The position numbers and the translations under genes were made by a program. Positions 13,767 through 28,700 of a stretch of DNA of 64,000 nucleotides are shown piece by piece. The stretch lies in the NCBI GenBank assembly GCA_037577475.1, contig CM075203.1, positions 23,070,397 through 23,134,396 of the forward strand, read 5' to 3'. The notes under the pieces are model-generated. The model worked only from the letters and a program-made list of their open reading frames with translations. It had not been told where the DNA came from and searched no databases. Source of the DNA: Chaunax sp. Z400. Its lineage: Eukaryota > Chordata > Actinopteri > Lophiiformes > Chaunacidae. Within the stretch, counting starts at the first letter, position 1; each line of letters starts with the position of its first letter.

Positions 13767-16700
13767 TTATTATTATTATCATTGTTGTTGTTTTTGTTAT
13801 CGCAGTGATGTCACATCATTCATTTTCTGTAACCACTTATCCTGTATAGGGTCGTGGGGGGCTGAAGCCTATCTCAGCTGACTTTTTGGGTGAGAGGCGG
13901 GGCTCAACCTGAACAAGTCACCAGTTCATCACATAGAAAGACAAACAACCATTCACACTCACATTCACACCTACGGTCAGTTTAGAGTCACCAGTTCACC
14001 TCTACTGCATGTTTTTGGTGGGAGGAAGCTGGAGAACCTGGAGAGAACCCACATCATATTTATTTCCTCTATTAGACAATAACACTGTCTTGTCTCTCTC
14101 CTTTACACACCCCTCCCCCTTTCCTTACAACATAACCAACACACACATTGAGCTGTCATCTGATCTCTGATCCCTGTTTCCTCCATCATGTCATGCATTA
14201 CTGTAACTGTTCATGTTAGAATAAATAAATGAAAAGTAAGATGATACATTTGTCATCATTGCAGGCATTCATGTAAGAATCCACATGAGCTTCAAAGACT
14301 GACCTCTTTCTGTTCCTAAGCAGACCGACGGATACAGAGATTTCACCCCACAGTATAAAAATAAAAAGGTGAATGGAGAAGCTCTGGTGAAGTTGAAGAC
14401 AACCCCAGTAAAAACCCTGGATGTGTAACATCTGGGACGGCATCGGTCCCAGCAGAGTTGGTGGCTGACTTACGACCAGTTGGCTCCTTTTGGGCTAAAC
14501 ATGGGCCTGACGCTCCATCCAGAGCCAAACATGTTGAGTGACTTGGAGAAGCAGTCGTTGTAAATGATGCCGGTGTAGATGGAGAAGACGCCCATCAGCA
14601 GGATGATGTAGCGACCAGCAAATATCATGTTGAACATCTACAGAGACACACAACAATTGGTTAGTGACCATCACTGTGTGATTTGACCTGATGAGCTTCC
14701 ATCCACATTCATGCTGCTGCCTTGAGACAGTTTGTCTGAGAGTCATGATCATGAGAGGGACATTTCTATTGTTTTCTATTGGTTTGTTGTACTAGCTGTA
14801 GCTCTGTGTCAGTTAGCTGTTCCTTTCATATACTACACTGCTTGATTTGTACTTTTATTAGACGTTTCGATCATTATGTATGGAATTCTTGCCTTCTATA
14901 TGTTTAATTGTTGAAGTTAATACTGTCTCCCTTCCTTTCACCTGCATGTCTGACATATCTTACATTTAGCCACAACAGTTTGTATTTATGACTTATTGTA
15001 TTATTTATTATTGTTGAGCCATACCTCATTTAGAACACATGGGCATTTTAAGTGTTGAGGAGACACCATGTTGTTTGGATGATCTGGTTGGACTACATTG
15101 GTTTTGGCTGGAGTTGGATGGAGAGGGAGAAACTGACTGCAGTCATGCTTGTTGAGCTTCATTGACTTTTAACTAGAGGGACATTGAGAGACCTCCCTCC
15201 CTCTGTTGATTGCCTTCAGGTGTAATCCCCCAGCTCCCCAGAGCACCATCATCCAGGCGGTAGAAGTGGTGGAAACTTTCAAATATCTTAGCAGCTTAAT
15301 CGACAACAAGCTAAAGTTTAACACCAACAAAGAGATGCTCTGTAAGAAAGGCCAGCAGCGACTGTTCTGCCTCCGTAAACTTTCCAAACTGCAGGTAGAC
15401 AAGACTCTGATGATTCTTTTTTACAAATCTTAGAGTCACTTCTCACATTCTCTGTGATCTGCTGGTACGGAAACCTCAGTGTCAAGGCCAAATCCGCCCT
15501 GTCTAAAATAGTCAAAGTGAGCAGTACAATCATTGATGTCTAGCAAAGCAACCTAACTGACTTGTATAACAGACAGGTGGTTCGTCAGGCCCAGTCTATT
15601 CTATCAGTCAACACCCACCCTCTGCACTCTGAGTTCCCCCCCATAAAAACTAGTCAATGCAGACATTCCTTCATTCCCACTGTCATTCACCCAGTCCCCC
15701 TCCCTATCTATGTACCCCTCCTTGTAGCCCTTATACATACTGTGTTGTTGTCCTGTCTTGTCACCCTTTTTAATATCTTGCTGCAAAGCCAATTGCCCTC
15801 TGGGGACAGTACAGCATCATTACTCCATTTGTCAGCACTGTGGTGATGATGTCACTCTTTTTGATCAGCCTTTCAAGTAGTGTGGTAGAGTCCAGCTACA
15901 TCTCTGCTCAACAGTCATACATAAACACGTATGTGTAGCAAACAGAAGCACTTCTATATGAGGGTCACGTAAGGCAACAATCCTCATGCTGATGTCTACG
16001 ACATCACATACAGACACTCAAACTTGAAATTACTGGATGTCAATATGGCAGTGAGGACGGAGAGGAGTGGACGCTGTGAGAGGAGGCCTCTTCTTTAACC
16101 CAACTGGTTTTGGAGCAGTGACAGAACTGAGCTTTTTTTCTTGAACTTGTTTTTCCTGTCCATCTATCTATCGGCTTCATGGATCCGCTGACTTAGAGGA
16201 AACAAGGTTCAGTAAAATACAAGCTACGACAAGCTTTGTGTGTTGATTGGAGAACTTTTTGAGATAACTGGCTGTGTAGATTTGCACAAGAGGGGAGTGC
16301 AGTATTGCTCTGGTCTTACTGTACCTCGTTGTCACTCTTTTGGGCGAGGAGGCGACTCTCTCGGATGACAAGGTAGAGGGCAGCACAGGTCATCAGCAAG
16401 CCATGACCCATGTCACCAAACATGACCGCAAACAGGAAGGGGAACGTAATGATGGTGTACGGAGCTGTAACAAGTGACAGGACAGATCAGATCAAGTCAT
16501 GTCTCAGATGCTGGATCTCTGGTAAACAAGTGAATTTTAACCATTAACAGGTTGAATGTATTTTTATTACACCCAGTACAACGTAGTAAGTATGAGCAGC
16601 ATACGGAGTCATTTATCCAGTCATAATATTTAATCAATGCAGAGCTAAATCATATTAATGGAAAGAGTACGTCCTGCAAAGGTTTCACATTAACAGCTTG

Positions 16701-19700
16701 CCAGGAAAAGGAAGAATAATTCACTTTGAGAGGTGGAAGCTTAATAGCAGCTAATGCAAATGGGCACTCCAAATAATTTCTGAATGAAATAATACTACTC
16801 TTGGAGAGAAACTGACTACAGCAGGGGAACATGAGAAATTTGAAATAAAGGACTGCAGCTGAAATCAATGAAGGACCAATATAACAAAACAACAGCCATA
16901 AAACTGACCACAGAGATGGACACAGTAACAATAGAGTGACCTATCCTGTATTATGTTCAGCCTTATGGCTGCTGAAGCATCATTTCCGTGAACATGATTC
17001 ATATATGAAATAATATGTTTGATAATATGATCATAAATATGATTAATAATATCATTCATAATATTATTATTAACATGATTAAAAACATGATTAATAGTAT
17101 GATTAATAATACAATAGATAATATGAATAATAACATGATAAATAAATATGATCATTAATATAATTAATAATATGATCAATAACATGATTAATAATATGAT
17201 TAATAACATGACTAATAAAATGATTGATAATATGATTAATAATATAATAGATAATATGAATAATAACATGATAAATAAATATGATCATTAATATAATTAA
17301 TAATATGATCAATAACATGATTAATAATATGATTAATAACATGACTAATAAAATTATTAATAATATAATCAATAACATGATTAATAATATGATCAATAAC
17401 ATGACTAATAAAATGATTGATAATATGATTAATAATATAATTAATAATATGATCAATAACATGATTAATAAAATGATTAATAACATGATTAATAACATGA
17501 TCAATAACATGATTCATAACATGAGGAGGACCTGGATTGATCTCCCGGTAGCTCCCGATCCCATAGGCGTCGACAATGTTCTGGAAGCCTGACGTGAACT
17601 TATTGGTCTTGTTGAAGGTGGGAGGAGTCTGTTTGGTCTGCATTCTGTTGAGGATGGATGGCACCGTGGAGCCACTCCTCTCCTGTCAATCAAACATGTA
17701 GACAGATGATAGGTAGAAGGAGCAGAGCTGTGGGCGTGACAAACGTGATGACAACATAAATGAGGGGCTGTTTTCTGGATGAAGCCTTATCATGAATGAA
17801 CCAGGACCTCCTCAGGACCATCTGGTACTGGATTAAAAACAACAGACTGTTATTTACATGAACGGCAACCTTACATACAATCATACTGTTTACATTTCTT
17901 TAGATACTTTATTCATCCCACAGGGGGAATTCTTTGGTTCCGTGAGCGACCTCCTGAGCCACAGCCGCCCCAATAATCACTGAAAAGTCAAAGCGTGCTT
18001 CACTATCATAATATATGTCTGTTTAGCAGCTGCACATTCATTTCAATACAGGAACATGATTGGTTTGTAATATCTACAGACATAGTGAGTTGTTTTACTT
18101 CTGTTTGGTCACATTTTCCACATCACTATGGAAACACGAATGTGACCAGTGTAAATAGACAAAGACAGAAAGCTCACCGTCCCTCTGCGCAGAGCAAACT
18201 GGATGGAGTCCAGGTCTGACACAGGACACCACACCTCGGCAATCAGACACTTCTGGGTGACGTCAATGTTGCAGAGGTTGAGTGTGTGGTAGATGGCCTT
18301 CATCTTCCTCACCTTGATGAACCACACTCTCATGGTCTTGGAGGCGGCCTGCAGCACTCGCTGACGGTGATCCTCTGTTTGGTTCAGCACCTACAGCAGC
18401 AGTGTGTGGAGATCTTAGATCAGAGATCCTGGTCCTGTCTCTGGAGGGTTGGATGGGGTTCAGGTCCCTCTAGTAAGAGGTGTGTTTTTCCTCCTGAATG
18501 TTTGAGCTTCACTATGCAGCTGCTGTCTTATTCTTTCTTATTCATTGCTAAAAATGTAACGTCTTTTGCTCATTCAATATCTTATAAGAGGTTTTGTGAC
18601 ATTACAAATAGTCTGAAGGCAAATCCTGGTCCAAAATTCAACATACACAGGTGTGATGTCGTTGATCTCGTCTAGCAGCGCCTGTAAACAGCGTGTACAC
18701 TTTCCTCAGATGGGGTATGTGAAAAAGCTCTTAGCTTAGAGGCTACAGTACAGATTTCAGCTCAGTAAGGGTGTAAATAAAGTCTTTTCAAACCACTTTG
18801 GACCTCATGCTTTTGGAGACTGGGGTTAGGTGGTGCTTTAGTACTTTTAAAGCTTACTTCTTTACTTATGTTGGGCGTGTCTGTTGGCAGGATTACACAA
18901 AACTATGTGACAGATTTTCATGAATCAGTGCAGAATGGTTGGACATATGACAAGGAAGAATCCTTCAAAGTTTGGAGAGGATCTGGATAAAGTGCTGGAT
19001 GCAGGATTTTGGATGGGGGTTTTTTCAACATTCCCATCTATTACGCATAAACTAGCAGACAGATTATGATGAAACATGATAGAAGTGAAAAAGAACACAT
19101 TAAACTTATGAAAAGGGCACAGTCAGGATTTCTTTTTGCAGGGTGAGGCTTTTTGGAGCATTTTTGTCACTTCCACATAAACTACTTAACGGGTTACCAT
19201 GACACTGGGTGGAGGGGTGGGTGGAGGGGTGGGGCATGTGCCATGGAATAAACTTCTGGAATAACTATCAAATCAATAATGATACCAATGTGATCCAGAT
19301 TCTAGGGGCAGGTTTTCGTGGTCCAGGAGTCACATGATGAGGGTCATCCTATCAGGGGACTGGTTCAGGTGACATCATGGGGAGGATTGTGATCTTATAT
19401 GAACATAGAGTGAGATTAATGTGGCTCCCAGAACCAAAATTTGACTCTGCACTGGAGTTGATTTTTTTATGTAAAGCACAGTAAAATGCTGTATTGTGGT
19501 TGAGGGTAATGCATTGTATGGGGTTGGCCGGTTCAGACTAGAGCAGCCCCCATCAAGCTTAATAAGGGCAAACTTAGGGGAACCACAACACTAGGACACA
19601 GGACAATGGCCTTTCACAGATCAGAAGTAATGCACAAGAAAACACCCGATTTACAAGGAAAACGCAGCCTGAACACAGCCATCCTGTTGGACAAGGTTTG

Positions 19701-22700
19701 GGATGAATTCCTTGTTGTTTAGTGCACAGCAGTGTAACAAAGACTACAAAGACCTTTGAAAGAATTACCAAATTAAAGAGGGCTGTTGATAGTAATGTGG
19801 CTCAAACAATAAGCAGGCTTTACTCAAAGGTCAACCTTTGTGGAAACTGGCTCTCACTTTACTTTATTTCCCTTATTTGGTGTATCTATGATGTAAGTAA
19901 AGATCCATTCAAGCCACAAACATACCATCTGGAGGTCATCAATGCGGCTGTTGACTCCAGCCAGCATCTCCTTCCTCTCCTGAGGGGTCTCTGGACACGG
20001 GTAAAGTGAAGCACGGAACCTAGACAGATAGAATGCAGTCACCTGACAGCATCTACAACTCTATTTCCTGCTCATGTTGAGACGCACACATGAAAACACA
20101 TGCAGTTCTTGCTTGTGGGCTTGATAAACAGCAGGGAGAGGATAGTATATTCACAGTTTAAAAAGGCACTCAAGTAATTCAGCATTAAACTTCACTAAAG
20201 TTGAGGACTTGACAAGTGACAGATTAGTAGAAAACATCGAAGCATCCTGACTTTTGCTGCCTAATATGGCTCAAGTTCCACCGACGGTGAATCCTACTCT
20301 TCCCATGATGCAACCTGCAACTTCCATCTGCTAGACTCTGTCTGGTAAACAACCACATTGCCCTATCTACGCTCTTCGTTGTGTGGCACACAAGGTGACA
20401 CAGACTTTCTGCAGTCTCTAAGCCAAGCTAAAGATCACTCTGATTCCATCACTCTCAGGCTGTGTTGGATGACGAAGCTCCTCTAGAGGCTCTAAAGAAG
20501 TGATAAAAACAGACAGAGTAGGGCTGATCAGTGGAGTGTCCACACACACTGGATGGTACTATAATAACTAGCTAATTAAACTCTAATTACTAGTTGGTTC
20601 TGAACCTCATTATTCTATTTCTATTAATAAAGGAGTCACTTCAAGAGCTAACTGTATGTAGAACCACGTTGATCCAGCTGGTGTCTCCTTTACGCTTCGG
20701 GTCACTTACAATACAGTTAGGGATTTTAACCCGAGACAGGGGTTTCTGGATGGAGGAGCACTAATAGTATTTTTAGCGCTATGCTAGGCTAACACTGTTG
20801 TTGTATTGGTGCTATGCTAGGCGAACACTGGGTTGTTGTATTGGTGCTAAGCTAGGCTAACACTGTGTTGTTGTATTGGTGCTATGCTAGGCTAACACTG
20901 TGTTCATGATGCCGTCAGCTATTAACCTGCGTCTGCAGCCCCTCAGTGGCTCTATATTTAGGATTAACCACTACAGCAGACATTTAAACTAAATACTGAC
21001 ATCATGTGTTCTGAATCATTTGTTCTTTGTCAAAGTAAGAGCTGTCATGTCCACTTTATTCCCCTTATCATTAAACATACTGAAGACGTACACACTGTTA
21101 AATCATGTGATCACATTAAAACGGCATAACCATTGTCACACATGCCTATATCGGACATTAAACATTGGCCTCTGTCCACACCTGTATTTTCACAAAACAC
21201 AAATGACAAGATGGTCAAAGATGCACCAAAATGTGTCTGAATGTAATATAATTCATATATCAAATATAATTTGACCTTCCTCTGTAATACCCACCCCTCA
21301 CAGATCTTCTTCACTCTGTTCTTCAGTTGGTCACCTTGGAAGAAGATGATGAACACTGATTTGTGGACCTGGTCTCCCTGTTGGACAGAGAAGAAGCCAG
21401 AATAACCCCTGATAGGTCATGGATCTGTGTCTAACATTTAAAAAGGCAGTGAATACTCATACATGGCTATGGCTAGTCTTTGCATTATTCTTTGTGCTTC
21501 TTCCTGTTAATCTGTCTCTTTATAGACTCGATGAATGTGATGTTGATGAATGTTATGTGTGCTGACCGTGGTGGGGTCCTCCAGAGGATCCTCGATCTCT
21601 GCCTTCCTTAAGAAGACATTACCCCGACACACCCTCCACAGCATCCTCTCAAAGGTTGGAATCCTCTCCCTGCTGATCACTCCAGCCACAAACCTGCACA
21701 TAAGACAAAAGTACCACTGTATGTACATGGTCAGCATCTGAGTGGCCAATAAAATCAAATAAACTTTAACCCCAGAGCACGGGCCAGGAAACACCCACAA
21801 ATGCAAATCTGAATAGAGGGGCAGATCCAGACTGCCCCTCTATTACTTATGCTGTAGATATGTAGTGTGAGTGTATCGTGATGCAGATGTAGACAGTAAT
21901 CTCATTAAGTATCTGGAGACAGTGGTTTTTCTATAGCTGCTGTACAGTAAGAGCAGACAGACGTGTGCAGGACTGTTGGGCCTTGGTTGAGGAATATGTT
22001 CTCTACTGAGTGACACTATGGTTATTTAAAGATCATCACTGGTAGAACTACAGGACAATGCCTTGTGTTTGTATGTATGCATTCCTTCCTACTCCTCTGT
22101 AATCTACAGGTAGCAATGCACCATTCATTACTTATCATTACTGGCAATACCTAGTCCTAACGTTAGTAGCAAAGTTACATTTACGTCACTATGTATGTGT
22201 CATTTATGTGATTATATCATGGTTATATGATTTTTAGTTTAGTTTGTTGTTTATTTTTGCAGGGACAGTACACAATTAATAGTAATTGCACCAGAGTTAG
22301 CTTGCAGCTAATTTACGCCTGTAGTCCCTGGGCAGGTAAACAAAAACAACCACAAAACAGCACAATATTATGATTTTATGACTGCTGTCCTTCTGCTGAG
22401 GACAACAAATGAAGCAGATTTGACAGATTTTTTAGTTAAAGGAATGAATAAAATCAGACTCTGACTACTAACTTCCTTGTCTGAAGGCATCCCACTGCCC
22501 ACTAAGAGACTGTCAACATTTGCCAAAGAAGTGGAGAATGTGTGTTTGACAATATGCTGTCGTCCTCCTGCTTTACCCGAGTCTGAGAGGGGCCCCGCGG
22601 CCCCCCTCACTGCCCTCCATCAGCGCTGATGACTCCTCCAGCAGGTTGGGGTCCTCCATCTGTTGAGACATCATGAACATCTTGGTTAAATCATTATATA

Positions 22701-25700
22701 TTGTGCCTCTGGATATGTGGGAGGGTGAAAAAAGTAGACCTCATCAAAGAACTGCTGAGTTCGACGGAGGATGTGTTTGAGCTCCGTCAGCTCCAGGAAG
22801 TTCTTCTTCAGTGCCTCCTGGTTGGTGTTGATCTCCTTCAGTTCGTTCTCCAGCTTTTCAAAGGTGGCCTGTCAGTCACAACCAAGACATGACCGCCGTT
22901 ATGGATTTATATTACATCTGCTGTTACAATGTTTGGGTATGTTAGGATGGCCGTGTAGCAGCAGGACTTCAAACAGGAGGCTTGACCAACCAGGTGTTTA
23001 TTTTCAGCAACACTAAAGAAATTTACATTTTTCCATTGAACACATTTAAAAAATACTGTGGACCATGGGCAGCATGGGGTCCTGACAGTCCCAGCGCTCA
23101 ATGGAAACAGGCAGCCTTTATAGCCTGCCACTGGCCTAGATCTTAGCCCCTAGTATAGGGAAATCTGTCCCTGCCGTTAGAAATACAATAATTCAGACAA
23201 ATCACACACTCATATCAATTATAATGCAAATTCTCCACTTATTTTATGCATTACAATATTGTCAGATAGTCAAAGACATGCAGTGTAAAGTGGACGAACA
23301 CCCCTACACTAATTTACCGAATAGTATCTCCTGAAACCTATAAATGGATGCTCAGATAGCCGGGGACTCTTTTAGACCGAAAACCCTGGAGAGGAGATAC
23401 CTCACTATACCACAAACAACACTGATCACATTAATATAGTATTTCAATCATTTATATAATGATAAACACATGTTGATAGTTTATACTATAAGAAACACAT
23501 GTTGATAGTTTATACTATAATAAAAACATGTTGATAGTTTATACTATAATAAACACGTGTTGATAGTTTATACTATAATAAACACGTGTTGATAGTTTAT
23601 ACTATAATAAACACGTGTTGATAGTTTATACTATAATAAACACATGTTGATAGTTTATACTATAATAAACACGTGTTGATAGTTTATACTATAATAAACA
23701 CGTGTTGATAGTTTATACTATAATAAACACATGTTGATAGTTTATACTATAATAAACACATGTTGATAGTTTATACTATAATAAACACATGTTGATAGTT
23801 TATACTATAATAAACACATGTTGATAGTTTATACTATAATAAACACATGTTGATAGTTTATACTATAATAAAAACATGTTGATAGTTTATACTATAATAA
23901 ACACATGTTGATAGTTTATACTATAATAAACACGTTAATAGTTTATACTATAATAAACACGTGTTGATAGTTTATACTATAATAAACACATGGTGATAGT
24001 TTATACTATAATAAACACGTGTTGATAGTTTATACTATAATAAACACATGGTGATAGTTTATACTATAATAAACACGTGTTGATAGTTTATACTATAATA
24101 AACACATGGTGATAGTTTATACTATAATAAACACGTGTTGATAGTTTATACTATAATAAACACGTTAATAGTTTATACTATAATAAACACGTGTTGATAG
24201 TTTATACTATAATAAACACATGGTGATAGTTTATATTATAATAAACACGTGTTGATAGTTTATACTATAATAAACACATGTTGATAGTTTATATTATAAT
24301 AAACACATGGTGATAGTTTATATTATAATAAACACATGGTGATAGTTTATACTATAATAAACACATGTTGATAGTTTATATCATGATAAACACATGTTGA
24401 TAGTTTATACTATAATAAACACATGTTGATAGTTTATACTATAATAAACACATGTTGATAGTTTATACTATAATAAACACATGTTGATAGTTTATACTAT
24501 AATAAACACATGTTGATAGTTTATACTATAATAAACACATGTTGATAGTTTATACTATAATAAACACATGTTGATAGTTTATACTATAATAAACACGTGT
24601 TGATAGTTTATACTATAATAAACACGTGTTGATAGTTTATACTATAATAAACACATGTTGATAGTTTATACTATAATAAACACATGTTGATAGTTTATAC
24701 TATAATAAACACGTGTTGATAGTTTATACTATAATAAACACATGTTAATAGTTTATACTATAATAAACACGTGTTGATAGTTTATACTATAATAAACACA
24801 TGTTGATAGTTTATACTATAATAAACACATGTTGATAGTTTATATTATAATAAACACATGGTGATAGTTTATATTATAATAAACACATGGTGATAGTTTA
24901 TACTATAATAAACACATGTTGATAGTTTATATCATGATAAACACATGTTGATAGTTTATACTATAATAAACACGTGTTGATAGTTTATACTATAATAAAC
25001 ACATGTTGATAGTTTATACTATAATAAACACATGTTGATAGTTTATACTATAATAAACACGTGTTGATAGTTTATACTATAATAAACACGTGTTGATAGT
25101 TTATACTATAATAAACACATGTTGATAGTTTATACTATAATAAACACATGTTGATAGTTTATACTATAATAAACACATGTTGATAGTTTATACTATAATA
25201 AACACATGTTGATAGTTTATACTATAATAAACACATGTTGATAGTTTATACTATAATAAACACATGTTGATAGTTTATATCATGATAAACACATGTTGAT
25301 AGTTTATACTATAATAAACACATGTTGATAGTTTATATCATGATAAACACATGTTGATAGTTTATACTATAATAAACACATGTTGATAGTTTATACTATA
25401 ATAAACACGTGTTGATAGTTTATACTATAATAAACACATGTTGATAGTTTATACTATAATAAACACATGTTGATAGTTTATACTATAATAAACACATGTT
25501 GATAGTTTATACTATAATAAACACATGTTAATAGTTTATACTATAATAAACACATGTTGATAGTTTATACTATAATAAAAACATGTTGATAGTTTATACT
25601 ATAATAAACACATGTTGATAGTTTATACTATAATAAACACATGTTGATAGTTTATATTATAATAAACACATGGTGATAGTTTATACTATAATAAACACAT

Positions 25701-28700
25701 GTTGATAGTTTATATCATGATAAACACATGGTGATAGTTTATACTATAATAAACACATGTTAATAGTTTATATCATGATAAACACATGTTGATAGTTTAT
25801 ACTATAATAAACACATGGTGATAGTTTATACTATAATAAACACGTGTTGATAGTTTATACTATAATAAACACATGTTGATAGTTTATACTATAATAAACA
25901 CATGTTGATAGTTTATACTATAATAAACACGTGTTGATAGTTTATACTATAATAAACACATGTTGATAGTTTATACTATAATAAACACATGTTGATAGTT
26001 TATACTATAATAAACACATGTTGATAGTTTATACTATAATAAACACATGTTGATAGTTTATACTATAATAAACACGTGTTGATAGTTTATACTATAATAA
26101 ACACATGTTGATAGTTTATACTATAATAAACACATGTTGATAGTTTATACTATAATAAACATGTGTTGATAGTTTATACTATAATAAACACGTGTTGATA
26201 GTTTATACTATAATAAACACATGGTGATAGTTTATACTATAATAAACACATGTTGATAGTTTATACTATAATAAACACGTGTTGATAGTTTATACTATAA
26301 TAAACACATGTTGATAGTTTATACTATAATAAACACATGTTGATAGTTTATACTATAATAAACACGTGTTGATAGTTTATACTATAATAAACACATGTTG
26401 ATAGTTTATACTATAATAAACACATGTTGATAGTTTATACTATAATAAACACATGTTGATAGTTTATACTATAATAAACACGTGTTGATAGTTTATATTA
26501 TAATAAACACATGTTGATAGTTTATACTATAATAAACACGTGTTGATAGTTTATACTATAATAAACACATGTTGATAGTTTATACTATAATAAACACATG
26601 TTGATAGTTTATACTATAATAAACACGTGTTGATAGTTTATACTATAATAAACACATGTTGATAGTTTATACTATAATAAACACATGTTGATAGTTTATA
26701 CTATAATAAACACATGTTGATAGTTTATATTATAATAAACACATGTTGATAGTTTATACTATAATAAACACATGTTGATAGTTTATACTATAATAAACAC
26801 ATGTTGATAGTTTATACTATAATAAACACATGTTGATAGTTTATACTATAATAAACACGTGTTGATAGTTTATACTATAATAAACACATGTTGATAGTTT
26901 ATACTATAATAAACACATGTTGATAGTTTATATTATAATAAACACATGTTGATAGTTTATACTATAATAAACACATGTTGATAGTTTATACTATAATAAA
27001 CACATGTTGATAGTTTATACTATAATAAACACATGTTGATAGTTTATACTATAATAAACACATGTTGATAGTTTATACTATAATAAACACATGGTGATAG
27101 TTTATACTATAATAAACACATGTTGATAGTTTATACTATAATAAACACATGTTGATAGTTTATACTATAATAAACACATGGTGATAGTTTATACTATAAT
27201 AAACACATGTTGATAGTTTATATTATAATAAACACATGGTGATAGTTTATACTATAATAAACACATGGTGATAGTTTATATTATAATAAACACATGGTGA
27301 TAGTTTATACTATAATAAACACATGTTGATAGTTTATACTATAATAAACACATGTTGATAGTTTATACTATAATAAACACATGTTGATAGTTTATACTAT
27401 AATAAACACATGTTGATAGTTTATACTATAATAAACACATGTTGATAGTTTATATTATAATAAACACATGTTGATAGTTTATACTATAATAAACACGTGT
27501 TGATAGTTTATACTATAATAAACACGTGTTGATAGTTTATACTATAATAAACACATGTTGATAGTTTATACTATAATAAACACGTGTTGATAGTTTATAT
27601 TATAATAAACACATGTTGATAGTTTATACTATAATAAACACATGTTGATAGTTTATACTATAATAAACACATGTTGATAGTTTATACTATAATAAACACA
27701 TGTTGATAGTTTATACTATAATAAACACATGTTGATAGTTTATACTATAATAAACAGGTGTTGATAGTTTATACTATAATAAACACATGTTGATAGTTTA
27801 TACTATAATAAACACGTGTTGATAGTTTATACTATAATAAACACATGTTGATAGTTTATACTATAATAAACATATGTTGATAGTTTATACTATAATAAAC
27901 ACGTGTTGATAGTTTATACTATAATAAACACATGTTGATAGTTTATACTATAATAAACACATGTTGATAGTTTATACTATAATAAAAACATGTTGATAGT
28001 TTATACTATAATAAACACATGTTGATAGTTTATACTATAATAAACACGTGTTGATAGTTTATACTATAATAAACACATGTTGATAGTTTATACTATAATA
28101 AACACATGTTGATAGTTTATACTATAATAAACACATGTTGATAGTTTATACTATAATAAACACATGTTGATAGTTTATACTATAATAAACACATGTTGAT
28201 AGTTTATACTATAATAAACACGTGTTGATAGTTTATACTATAATAAACACATGTTGATAGTTTATACTATAATAAACACGTGTTGATAGTTTATACTATA
28301 ATAAACACATGTTTATAGTTTATACTATAATAAACACATGTTTATAGTTTATACTATAATAAACACGTGTTGATAGTTTATACTATAATAAACACATGTT
28401 TATAGTTTATACTATAATAAACACATGTTTATAGTTTATACTATAATAAAACATGTTGATAGTTTATACTATAATAAACACATGTTGATAGTTTATACTA
28501 TAATAAACACGTGTTGATAGTTTATACTATAATAAAACATGTTGATAGTTTATACTATAATAAACACATGTTGATAGTTTATACTATAATAAAACATGTT
28601 GATAGTTTATACTATAATAAACACGTGTTGATAGTTTATACTATAATAAACACGTGTTGATAGTTTATACTATAATAAACACATGTTGATAGTTTATACT

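Larger units (their letters stand above)
12593..14473 (-). other. atp6v0a1 intron 12, remainder
   Basis: Flank of the 25-bp array. It holds a GAT microsatellite, a Tc1-like transposase remnant, an (AT)n run and a teleost dispersed repeat, each listed separately. Confidence 0.75.

Noticed and set aside
13658..13849. Tyr/Ile-rich 63-codon frame
   Set aside because: It is the (AT)n run plus flanks.
17103..17664. Hydrophobic minus-strand frames (LLIMLLIILL) as membrane proteins
   Set aside because: They are translations of the 12-bp AT-rich repeat. Only the part overlapping exon 10 is coding, in one frame.
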